Shown here: piece after piece, positions 33,901 to 44,880 of the stretch
Numbering within the stretch: the first letter of the stretch is position 1
Layout: the number at the start of each line of letters is the position of its first letter
Origin: Bryoerythrophyllum caledonicum
Taxonomy: Eukaryota > Streptophyta > Bryopsida > Pottiales > Pottiaceae
Length of the DNA: 64,000 bases
Direction of reading: 5' to 3'
Assembly: GCA_963971425.1 (NCBI GenBank)
Contig: OZ020526.1
Span: forward strand, 3,500,180-3,564,179
Notes under the pieces: generated by a model
The model's input: only the letters and a program-made list of their open reading frames with translations
Databases searched by the model: none
What the model was told of the DNA's origin: nothing
Made by a program: the position numbers and the translations under genes

Positions 33901-35664
33901 ACAAGCAAACAAATTTGCGTGGTAAGCAAACAATGCGTGGTAGACGCATGATCACGAATCTTTGAAAAACCAAGAAAGCATGGCCCATGACATTTGAGTT
34001 GTTCATCGATCTCATGCATTCAACGTGAACGTCGATCCTTCCAGCACACTCGCACGTTCGTATATAGAGCCTCCCACACGTCGTCAAGCTCTCGCTCGAC
34101 CCTACTCAGACGCACGACAATGGGGCGGATGGACATGACGGACAACACCCTTATTGGACAGATGCCTAAAATATTCCTTGAATATTTAGAATACTCCTTG
34201 TCGGACGGACAGACACACAGCGGACGGACGGACGCTGGAACAACCATGTATACACCGATGTGAGTTTAGCCAACAGAGGTGGTGGAAGCTTTTGAGGCAA
34301 GTGCCGAGGGAGGGAGTGCCATCAAGGTCATGTTGATGGGCACAACGGTGGAGGAAAGGAATCTGCTACGCTCGCTTGCTCTTCTAGCTACAATAATATG
34401 ATAGAATGCAGGTACAAACACTGTGCCATAGACTAAGGACGTTTGTCTACTCTTCCGGGATGAGTCGTGAGCTTCGTGTATTCTAATGCTGAAAGTAAAG
34501 GTAATATTGTGTGTATTTCACAGAGTGTGTCTCTGGTTTGTGTGGTTTCAGTGCTTCTGAATGTTTGTGTGTATGCTAAGGGATGAAGTCATGTCTGCTT
34601 GTGATTGGTTTTTTCCTATTATTTAAGTTTTTTTTAAATGTGCAAGTGTATCTGTAATGGGAGAAGCGTAACATTCTAGCTCATGACAAGCAACTCTCCT
34701 TAATTCACGTGACAACAACTCTCCTTCATTGAACGTTAATCTTTAGACTAATTAAAACATGCATACATAATGAGCCCTAATATTGTTACATATATTTTTC
34801 AGTAATAGTCAATAGAATTGCAATTTCGATCCAAGTGATTTCATATTATTTGATGAAATGTGAATTAGTTATGAATTTTTTAAGTGTGCTTCCATGTTTA
34901 GCTGGTGGCCGCCTATGGGTACCCTCCAAAAGCGCTGACCAAAAGCATGGGGTCCTAATTAATAGCAAACTTCCATTTGGAGGTGAATGGGTGGTAATGG
35001 GATGGAATATAGCTCAATTTTATAGTTGTCAGTTACCAAATGTGATTAGTTATAGGGCGTTTACCGTATATCCAGAACGACCTTGTTGAAACAATAGTGG
35101 GGGCGATTGATGTTGACTCAATTAATGCACCTGTACAATTTATGGGTGATTGATAGTGTGGCATTCATGGACGTAGTCTTAATAACCCTTTAGTGTTTGG
35201 TCATGTTTCTCCATAACCAAAATATATGTTGATATTTTTCTTTGAACAAACTTGGATGGAAATAGAATGCCCAATTTCAGTATCCAACCTTACAAAATTG
35301 AACTCAAACCATGACCTGAACTTTGGGGGAAATTTGCACAACATCCAACAATTGATGGAATAGATTATAGTGTTTAAAGTTACCATGTATTGATAATGAA
35401 AATTGTGGACTTTGAAGGGTAAACCACTTTATCCATCAATAGATCTGATTCTTGCAAAAATTATTGTACTTTGAATAAAAGAGGTTCACATTTGCACTAG
35501 GTCGATAGCTTGGCATTGACATTATATATGAAGACAAACATTTTTACATAATTATTGGTGTTTTTTTTACTTTTGTCTACTTGATTGAATACAAAAATGT
35601 TCTAAACTTACACAAAGTAATACAAAAGTTTGTATGTGATGAGAGATCAACAATCACCAAACAA
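33901..35664. other. Intergenic, repeats only
   Basis: Just beyond the RPB1 fragment there is a cggacggacggacg-type stretch (34,200-34,235). At 34,803-35,010 lies a dispersed repeat whose second copy is at about 42,160-42,368 (shared 'ccaagtgatttcatatt', 'gaattagttatgaatttt', 'ggtggtaatgggatgga'). No gene is supported. Confidence 0.4.
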
Positions 35665-35666
35665 TA

Positions 35667-36092
35667 GGGGTAGTCACAGTGCGTGAGAATGAGAGACTCT
35701 CTCCACCTGCTGCGAACGTGGCTGGATGAGATTGGCTTTCGATGATGCCCCCACAAGCGAATATTCTTATTTTGCCAACCGTTCGCACAGTCGTCTCTCT
35801 TGCTCCGGAGGTGAAGAGAAACCTCTGAGAGCGTTTCGCGTGCGAATTTTTTGACCTTCCAACTCTAAATTTCACCCATCTCTTCAAAATTCACTGTCCC
35901 CACTTTTTTTTTACCGTTGTCTCCTTGGAAAACTCTTCACATCTCACTTTTGTTTTACCTTCCTTCACAAGCATGCACAAGGGGTCATCACAGGTGCGGG
36001 GAGTGGAGAACTTTAGCCATTGGTCTTGGGGAACCAACTAGGAGAAGTTTTCTGTGGACAGACTCTCCACTCCCTCCAACTGTGACTACCCC
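35667..36092. mobile_element. MITE with GGGGTAGTCACAGT ends and TA target duplication
   Basis: The left end GGGGTAGTCACAGTGCGTGA and the right end, reversed, GGGGTAGTCACAGTTGGAGG are flanked by TA (35665-35666 and 36093-36094). A second related patch, agagactctctcc / gacagactctcc, continues the arms. Length 426 bp, no coding capacity. TA duplication suggests a Tc1/mariner- or PIF-like helper, but the family is not certain. Confidence 0.75.
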
Positions 36093-36095
36093 TAA

Positions 36096-37726
36096 TGAAA
36101 AAAAAATTTGAGACAAGGTTACCATCAATACAAAAATAGTTTTGCATGTGTTTGAAATACAACATAGTATGCTGCATGTATTTTAGAGTATTTGATGTAT
36201 TTGGTGCTTCGCTCAACCAGGGTAAATATGGTGATCTATGAAGCCCCAAGGTTACCACTCATACTCATTGGCTATAGCTGTGCTGTATAGAACTGAATTT
36301 ACTGAATTGAAGTATTAGTGGCTTTCTGTGACCCTTGTTTGTCATTCAATCAAAGAGTTTGACAGAGTCTGACATCATTTCGTCTAGGTCAATATCGTTT
36401 AAGAAGTAATCGGTTTTAAAAGAGAATTTCCATGGTGTTCTTTAGGATGCAACCAATGTGAATGCGTTGGATTTAGGTCAAAATCAAGTAAATTTGACTG
36501 GAAGATAATTGCCGGATGCCCAGCTTGATCTACAGCGAAGCGTATACGGTTCCCACCTACTTACACTCGTGCACCTGATCCACCGGTACAGTAATCTCGA
36601 CAATAGCACAACTGTTATCTCGGTGAGGACGTTGAAACTGCGCGAATGGATGAAACCGAAACTGTAAACGAAGAACCTGTAACCTTCCACACTTGAACTC
36701 TGGACACTTAACCCGACACAGAAGGTCGTCCTATTCCAAATTCCGATAGTAAAGCACTTGTTGCGGCAAAGCGATCAGCAAGTTTGAAGCAATTAAAGCC
36801 ATCATCCCGGCGATCAAACCAATAGGGAAACAAAAATTCATCACTTCGCTTTACCACCGTGTCCGAAACTAAGGCTCGCTGACATACATCCTACTGTAGA
36901 ACACGAAGCAGACAACGCGACCTAGATAGATGCTCACTTAGTAAAATGCTACTGTAACGCATGTGATCAGCAAGTTTGAAGCAATAAACGCCATCATCGC
37001 GGCTGTCAAACCAATAGGGAAACATAGTTCATCACTTCATATGCGTCAAGTACCAACTGATTAAAACAAAAGCTTAACCCTAAGCTGTAAACATCGTGTA
37101 CCACGCAGCGCGGGGAGGATGTTCTCGTAGCTGTGCAAGACAAGACAGCCTTTAACCCAAGAGACAGAGCTCACCATAACCTAATCCTAAACCTTAAAAC
37201 CCTGAACCCTACACCAAGGTCGCCGCGGAAGAATGATTTTCTCATGCGAATGAAACGCTTCTTGTAGTCCCTTGGGAACGTGTTCCATCGATTAGGGTTT
37301 CACTTTGGGGACGGTTCCCTCGCTCGTCGGACGGTTCCCGCATGCAAAGGAACGTGATCCCTGTGTCCTGGCGGTTCCCCCCAAAGGGAACTTGTTCCCT
37401 CGTTTGTGGCATTTCCCGCTTGCAAGGGAACGTGATCCCTGTGTCGTGGCGGTTCCGACTAAAGGGAACGTGTGATCTTTTTAGCATTATTAGTATTATT
37501 ATTATTAGTAAATATTCTTTTAATGTTACTACTTCAATTTTATAATAAGAACTCACTATCACTTTAGATAAAGAAACGACTAACTTCCTTGTCTATTAAA
37601 GTTGTGCATCCTTACACATCTAGGGATTGTTAACTTCATTTATTATTTGCTTGCACACTACCCAAGTCCTGTCATCCCTCAATCACTCATACAAAGAGTG
37701 TTTTTAGGATTTGCCTAAATACCTTG
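36096..37726. other. Intergenic, with a GGGAAC-rich minisatellite
   Basis: No gene. 'gatcagcaagtttgaagcaat' followed by 'caaaccaatagggaaaca' occurs twice (about 36,772 and 36,965). At 37,265-37,480 the sequence is built from gggaac/gttccc blocks with a clear 78-bp period (gcaaaggaacgtgatccctg at 37,344 and its partner at 37,422). Confidence 0.5.
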
Positions 37727-37973
37727 GTCGAGCGTTGCACTAAGCCTCAGGCTTGGAAGGGTGGGCGAGGTTAGGGACAAAACCAACCCCTATTTTTATG
37801 TTGGAGGGGGGCCCTAATAGATCCTAGGGAGAGCATTGATGGAAAATATGGGCCATAGGCCACAATTTTGGCAAAAAGAATTCCCAAAAAAGCCACTAGG
37901 ATCCTAAAATGGACAGGGCTAAAAAAATGGACCCACCCAAGGCTGAGGTTTGGTGCAACGCTTGACCAGGGTC
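37727..37973. mobile_element. Palindromic MITE, 'ggtggg' core family, copy 3
   Basis: Left arm cttggtcgagcgttgcacta; right arm, reversed, cctggtcaagcgttgcacca. The core (cccctatttttatgttggag, gggccataggccac, aaaaagccactagga) matches the other members. The arms differ strongly from those of the 55.1-kb copy. Confidence 0.75.
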
Positions 37974-38100
37974 AATAAAGAAATTCGTGTTTTTACTCAT
38001 GTGTACAGCAGAGGTACACAAAAGAACATCTCAAAGTTTGCACAACCAATAATGATTTATTTATTACTTACCTTATAAGCTACTAGGCTATTTGAAGTTT

Positions 38101-38720
38101 TTAACCCCTAAAGGCCCAAGGCATTTTGGCACCCAAACTCCCTGAAAACTACCAATTTCAACGCATTCAACACAAAATGCAAATCAAAATAATTTCTACA
38201 TATCTAACAATAGGATCTTGTACTAGGATTGTATAAGTGTATGTGGTAAAAACTTTGTTAAGTTTGACCGCACGGATTGAAAAACATGAGCCTTTGAAGT
38301 GAGACATTAACTCTACTTGAGGTCATACTTAACACCTTCATCAAACTTCGACCACCTTCTCTAGCAACTATTTGTACTATGGTCCGTGATTTTCCAATTT
38401 TAACTTTTAAAAGATCATGTTAGGCACATGTGCACCAAATATTAGAAGTAGAAGAGGGGTAGAAGATGTCCCTAAAAATCCTAGAGTGCAATTGTGTGCT
38501 AAGAACTAACAATACACTTCAAGTTTTTCATATATCATATCTTTCTCATATTTATGAAGTTCAAAAATCCATACCGTAGATGCAAAGATTTCCATTTCTT
38601 TTTCAAGAGGATTTTTTCTTTTTTAGATGGACAAAAACTCAAATTTCACTTGAAGTTTTAGGAAGAAATTATTTTTCTTGGTAGAACCTTCTTTTTATAG
38701 ATGATGGAACTATCTAGATT
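38101..38720 (+). mobile_element. TTAA-CCCCTAA repeat family, diverged copy
   Basis: It starts TTAACCCCTAAAGGCCCAAG and shares the 'gtttgaccgcacggattgaaa' segment with its relatives. The right end is not identifiable, so the stop coordinate is approximate. Confidence 0.5.
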
Positions 38721-38804
38721 CTAGAAGGTCGTTTTGTATGTATTACTGCACTAAAGATCTCATTTAGTATAGTGGACACTATTTAATACAAATATGTACA
38801 CTAA

Positions 38805-39156
38805 GGGGGGTTTCACACTAGGGGCCGAGCTCGAGGGGCCGAGCAAATCTAGCAATTTGATTGGCCTAGAGTTGAAAATCGGCTCGTGGGCCTTCACACT
38901 AAGGGCCAAGGGCCAAGGGCCGAAGGGCACCAAAATGCTTACATGGTAGCACTTTTTGAGAATTTTGGCGCCAATAGTTTGGCCCCTCGAGGAGAGTTTG
39001 GGTCCAACAAGAATAGAAACCCAAACTCTTGCTGAGGGGCCGAAGATTTTCTCATTAAAGTAATTTTAATAGTTTTTTACAACTCCAAAACTCGGCCCCT
39101 CGGCATAGTTTGGTCTTCAATGGAGTTTGGCCCTTGGGCTTAGTGTGAAACGCCCC
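38805..39156. mobile_element. PIF/Harbinger-like MITE
   Basis: The ends GGGGGGTTTCACACTAGGGG and, reversed, GGGGCGTTTCACACTAAGCC lie between TAA duplications (38802-38804, 39157-39159). A TAA/TTA target and G-rich ends are typical of PIF/Harbinger MITEs. Length 352 bp. The inside is full of ggccgag/cggcccc blocks and has no coding capacity. Confidence 0.85.
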
Positions 39157-39651
39157 TAATTGCGAATTAGACAATTAGTGTAGTGACTGAATAGTACACT
39201 AAATGTCAACAACCTCACTATTTGTGAATCCTAGTAAAGATTGCAAACTATATTTGTTCACTTGTACATGTTTAGTGTATGAATAGAAGAAGGTTTTTTT
39301 TAATAAATTAGGTCCAAAAGTCGAGAGTTGTCAAAGTATCCTTTCAGTAATCTTCTGAAGACCATAACTCACTCATATACTATCCAAATTGGGCAAATGA
39401 GGTGTTTTTTAACATCTAAAGAAAATTTAGATGTCAAAAAACACTTTATTTGTATGATATGGAAAAAATTTGAGTGAGTTATGGTCATTTGAAAGTTGCA
39501 AATGAGAAGAAGCATGGGCTTGCAATAAGAATCAGGATTACGCTCTTGATTGGGGGTATCATTCATGATACTTTTGCAAAGGAAACACTTAAAATAAAAA
39601 GAACTTGTTTGCAAATAGTATACTATGATAGGTGGTTGATTGAATGTATTA
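39157..39651. other. AT-rich spacer with a local inverted repeat
   Basis: Near 39,390-39,450 a short palindrome (gcaaatgaggtgttttttaacatctaaa ... tttagatgtcaaaaaacact) could fold into a hairpin. Nothing else is seen. Confidence 0.35.
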
Positions 39652-40578
39652 TTAACCCCTAAAGGACGGTGACAAATTCACACCAAAAAACACTTCAAAA
39701 TTGTTGATTCTAGTGCAATGAGTAAGGAAGGAAACAAAACCTTATATTTATCCTTTTGACTATAAGATCTCAATTAAGACTTACTAACTAACATACTCAC
39801 AAAGTTTCATGAACTTTGACCGCACACATTGAAAGATTATAGTGTTTGAAGTCAAGAAAATGGTTCATTTTCTACCCTACGTTTAGTAAATTAGTAGACT
39901 TTAACTTCACTTGATATCAAATTTTTGCACTACACAAGGTCTATATCTCTTACCATTGTATTAAGCATGATTTAAGTTCCCTAAACACCAAATTTTAGAG
40001 GTAGAAAAAGGGTGTGGCATATTCAGAATAAGTGTGCAAGGACTCAAGGAGTGGAGGTTCAAAAACCGTCAATTCACAATTTATGTTTTTGTGAATTTAA
40101 TATGTTTTAGAATGATAATCCAACCGTCAATAGGAAGGTTTCTCACCACATATTGTTGCAGAAAAAATAAAAAGTGAAAAATATGAAGATCTCTAGGTTT
40201 TATGTAGAAAAGATGAAGCTTTTTTCCTCGCTTGCCCAAAATGTGTAAAAATGTTTGACTTGAGTTCAAATGCTTTTTAACACTAAAGACAAGAATTGTG
40301 TTTTGACATTTTCAATGAAGGAAATATTCTCTATATGTATGGAAAATCTTAATGTCAACAGAAACTTCTAGCAAAATTTTGGAGTTGCCCGAAGTCCCCA
40401 TTTCTAACTTTGAGTGGTACTAACTTTCAAACCATGAACCAAAAAATAATAATAATAATATCTCCATGGAGCTCTTAATAGGGACAATCTCGTATAATTG
40501 TTTTCATAAAAAAAATAATCTTTGAATTTTAGGAACCTGCCCAAAATGAAAACCGTCTTCCCAAGGGACACTTGGGAA
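39652..40578 (+). mobile_element. TTAA-CCCCTAA repeat family, long copy lacking its right end
   Basis: It starts TTAACCCCTAAAGGACGGTG and aligns with the complete 61.76-kb copy up to 'ggaacctgcccaaaat'. The final CATTTAGGGG end is missing. Noncoding. Confidence 0.75.
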
Positions 40579-40904
40579 GTTGGGAAGCAAGGATGATGGT
40601 GAGTGTCTCTCAATGATCAATGAAGTTCGATCGACTGACCAACAAATTTAGCTAATGCACCTGTTTGTTCTGTTTTGGGATTTTGTATGTATGAGTATCC
40701 TGCATTGATGGAATAATACTGGTATGTAGGTGAAGGAGCTGCAAAGGCTGTCGTTGCTGGGGGCGTCAAGTTGTTAGTACATGACCTGTACACTCATCCC
40801 TCCCATAAGTTATACCTCTGCTAAGTAATAATGCCACTAACTTATTACCTTAGCTAACTATAACCTCAACTAAGTTCTAATTAGTGCTGTCATGCGACTA
40901 CACC

Positions 40905-41505
40905 GTTCACTGAATATAGTGTGGAGGTATAGGTAATGTGGATGAAAATTAAGGTGGACCACATCAATTTTGGTTATTAATATAGTATTAATATGTTATT
41001 ATTATATATGTTATTATTGTATATAATATTAATATTATAATATATATTATTATGTTATTCATATATGTTATTATTATGTTATTCATATATGTTATTATTA
41101 TGTTATTATTATGTTATTATTATATTATTATTATATTATTATGTTATTATGTTATATTATTATGTTAATACTATATTCTATTATATTATATTATAATATT
41201 ATGTTTATATTCTTATGTTATAAAATAATATTATTATGTTATTATATTATTATGTTATGTTATTTTATTATGTTATTATATTATTATGTTATTATGTTAT
41301 TATTATGTTATTATATTATAATTTTGGTTTTAGGGTACAACTTGTAAAAACTTATCCACATCAATTCCCGTGTCTTTTATTTTGAAACAAGCCACACTAT
41401 TTCTAATGGACATGATTTGATGTGGATGGAAAATTGAAGTGGACCACTTTAATTTGCGTTTAATGAAATTAGTGTAGGAAATTTCAAATAGTCTAGTCTA
41501 CACTA
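40905..41505. repeat. AT-rich element with expanded TTATTATG microsatellite
   Basis: A pure run of tta/ttattatg units covers about 40,978-41,325. Around it, gaatatagtgtggaggtata on the left and gaatatagtgtagactagac (reversed) on the right form possible terminal repeats, and 'gtggaccac' sits on both inner sides. A similar 'ccacactatattcaa' end lies near 60,603. I infer a MITE with an internal microsatellite expansion. Confidence 0.6.
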
Positions 41506-41508
41506 TAT

Positions 41509-41739
41509 TCAAGAATATTCTTGCGGCTCATGATCCTTCTGTGGAACGTGGAGTTCAGCACACGATACCAGATCAACCATCGACTTTCTTGTTGTGAGAA
41601 TCACTTCGGTTTGCTGTGATTTGCACATGCAGGTGTGGCAGATGACCTGTCGTCCAGAATGATTTTCAGCAGGATTCCGTCCGAAGAATGGCCCAGTCAT
41701 GAGGTCGCTGATGTTGAGGAGAAGAAGCTGCGTCACCAA
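41509..41739 (-). other. Coding-like patch, not identified
   Basis: The minus strand has a 76-codon open frame with NISDLMTGPFFGRNPAENHS. Its composition is less AT-rich than its surroundings. No family recognised; it could be a captured gene fragment or chance. Confidence 0.2.
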
Positions 41740-41755
41740 ACACTTCTATGGCATC

Positions 41756-41926
41756 CACTACAAGAAAACATGGTGTTTAGCAACGTTTTGGAAAAAAATT
41801 AAGCAAAGTTTGGCGTGGTTCTGTACATAAAACCAGGCTACAGCTCTTGCTTCTTTAAAAAGCAAGCCCCTAGGCGTTGCTTAGTTTTTTTTCAAAACGT
41901 TGCTAAACACCATGTTTCTTGTAGTG
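41756..41926. mobile_element. CACTA (En/Spm) MITE with ATC target duplication
   Basis: A 171-bp element begins CACTACAAGAAAACATGGTG and ends, reversed, CACTACAAGAAACATGGTGT. The inner repeats tttagcaacgtttt match as well. The host triplet atc is duplicated on each side (41753-41755, 41927-41929). CACTA ends and a 3-bp duplication define the superfamily. A damaged relative is at about 25,105-25,219. Confidence 0.92.
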
Positions 41927-41929
41927 ATC

Positions 41930-44880
41930 TTCAAAATCCATTAATTTTCCTAAATCTGTGCGAGTTCGGAGTGAGATGCTAAGCCTGAATTATCAAGACC
42001 TTGAGCAAGTCAATCAGCTGATTACAGCTCTAAAAGTCATCCTTCTCTTCTATTGCGCATCCAGGTGTTCTGTTATGTCAATTAAGGTAAGCCCCCCTAA
42101 AACCGACAAATTAAGGAATGTGCATATATGGAGAGAGGAGATAATTATACTATTATTTTTCAGTGATAGCCAATAGTATTACAATTCCAACCCAAGTGAT
42201 TTCATATTTTTTCGATGAAAACTGAATTAGTTATGAATTTTCAAACTGTGCAACCATGTTTTGTGGGTGGCCAGCAGTAGGTACCCCCCATAACCAACGA
42301 CCAAAAGTAAGGGTCTTGACTAATAGCAAACCTCCATTTGGAACTCAGTTGGTGGTAATGGGATGGAGGAGGGTTGGATATACCCCAATTTTATAGGCGT
42401 TGGCAATGGGTTTTTCTTGGTTGTGGAGGGGCTTTCCTTAGCGGGTGCCGTCATTGATGATCTGCAAGAACAAAGGGTGTTTATGTCATCTATTGTAGTC
42501 GGGGGTTTAACATGCTTCGAATGCCATAATTGTATCAAGTACAGTGGGCTCTCCTTACAAAAGCATATGATACAACAACAAATTTATTATAACAGGCAGC
42601 ATGGGTCCGGAACAAATATTTGCTCTCTACAATAGCCACTTGGTATTAGAGTAACATTCATCACACCAAATTGTCACCCCGCATGACATTCATTTAGAAT
42701 AAAGCATGTGAGAGCTAGACGCATGTCAGAATTGGATGAGTGATGTCATCTCATAATAGAATCCTTCATCCAACATTCCCATGTAATAGCCTTCATCCTT
42801 TCCATTAGTACAGCTACTCAATGTAGCAACTCTATGTATAACAGGCAGAACCAGCAGGGATGTTGTACTGGGAGCTGACTGTAAACATTAATGTTTGAAT
42901 TGCACTTGCAATTGCCAACTTCATGAATGTAGGCATGTTAGTAGAAGAGCATGTCTTCCATAGATTTATTATGGCTGAAGGAGCCCTATTCAAAGAAGGG
43001 ATACCATTAGGACTCAAATATGGAGGACTGGACTACACTTAACTTTATGTTTAGTGTAGTGGTACTTTATGATTTGAAAACACATGACTTTTTACTTTTG
43101 ATAAAGATTTTTAGTAGGAGTACAACTATCGACACTACTTAAAGAAGGTGATCATTATCAACATGGTTGGTAAAAATATTCATCGACAGTAAAAATTTGT
43201 AGCACATATAAATCATATAGTGTGGCTACTCTAAACACCAAAATCAGTGTAGTACGGTTTTACTGAATGCGATTTAATCAACTGCGACACTTCCGTTGCA
43301 ACCTTCTATTAAATATGATGTTTTTTATACGAGAAAGTAACATTATTTTATTTGATATTGTTGAAAAAAATCCCCTCCAATAGTGAAATACTTTCACTCC
43401 AAGAAGAGTCAAAATTTTATCACCTTTTTAGGCAAGGTGCACAAAATCATTTCATTTGATACCATTTACAAACATCTTCATTTTCTTCTCATTTTAACTT
43501 TCCTACTTCAAAAAGAAGCAGAAACCTTTGTTTTGACAGTTTAAATTTTCAATTTACATCACTATGAACTACTTCAAATTTAGAATGTGGGTTTGTGATT
43601 ATTGAACCTTTCATCAGTACTTAATTTTTTGAATATCATGATATAAAACCGATAAGAACCCAAAAAAATCATTGTTTTGCAAAAATTGGGACAAACATGC
43701 TTTGAGAGATCCCTTGAAGGAATCGAAGATGGTGAATATATTTTTGAAAGTAAAGAAATGAGTTAATATAATTTCAAACATTTAATGGACGTGATAATGT
43801 TACATGTAGTGTATAAACTTGCGTAAACCCATGGGAGGATCCACCAATGGAACTCAGTCTACGTAGAGACAAAAAAAATTGAGTCCGCAGAAAGATATTT
43901 GGCTCCTTGTTTATGACAAATTATAAAAACGTGATGGAGGTTAATTACTTGAAAGTAGAGAATAGGAATAGATTACAACAACAGAGACCAAATTCATGAA
44001 GAACAAGAATGACATCGTTTTGAGAGGCTAGACAATGAATCTATCTCGGACTTGGAGATTTTTTATTGGACCCAAACAAAATTATGTGACTTTAACAAGG
44101 TATACATATGACATTTGATGTTATTAATGAGGAATCCTCCGATTCCATTGATATGTAAGGGTTGGACAATCCTCTGATGCAACAAAATGATAATATACAA
44201 ATTTGCATTTGATGATATTCAAAATTGAAGCGGCAAAACCATGCTAGTGGAATTGAGGAGAATGATGTTGAATGCATCATCCGATTAGAAACAATGTAGC
44301 ATTAGAGGTGGTTCCAAAAGAATTACTAGAATTACAGGGAAGGTGATACATCGTAGACAATTCTTGACATGCCAAAATTGTTTATGCATATGCATTGAAT
44401 TTACAAGACATGTAAACTTCTTACTTAGGGAGCTGGAAGATTTATTGTTGAAGGATCCTTCGGTATCACTAGAAAAGTTTCATAGGGCATGCGTCTTATT
44501 AGGGTAGATCCAAAATGATTGTGCTAGAATTATTTGGAAAATTTGCATGCACAATGGGAATAGAAGGAAAATTGAGATGATGTGACAAATAAGTGAAATG
44601 GAAGCATCAAAGCCTCCTCAAATTTGGATGCCATACCTCTTTTCCATAAGAATTGATGTTTTTATTGTATAAGAGAGCAATAATATGTAAGGGGGGGTTA
44701 AGTAAGACTAGGACAGACAAATTAGGCACAATGATTAGACACACTCCCTACATGGTCAAGGATCCGCTTCATTTTCAACTCTAAGGTTAGTAGTTGCTAC
44801 AATTGGGTCCTTTTGTGGAATTGTTTGTATCTTCAGATCCAATTTCATTAACCAAGAGGACATCAAGACGGTATCAACGT
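41930..44880. other. Intergenic, decayed repeats
   Basis: It contains the second copy of the 34.8-kb dispersed repeat (42,160-42,368). Short protein-like frames (for example RELEDLLLKDPSVSLEKFHR near 44,430-44,490 on the plus strand) suggest further transposon or gene debris. None can be named. Confidence 0.3.

Noticed and set aside
40731..40770. Armadillo-repeat exon (GEGAAKAVVAGGVKLLVHD)
   Set aside because: An acceptor-like site precedes it, but it is too short and isolated to support a gene call.
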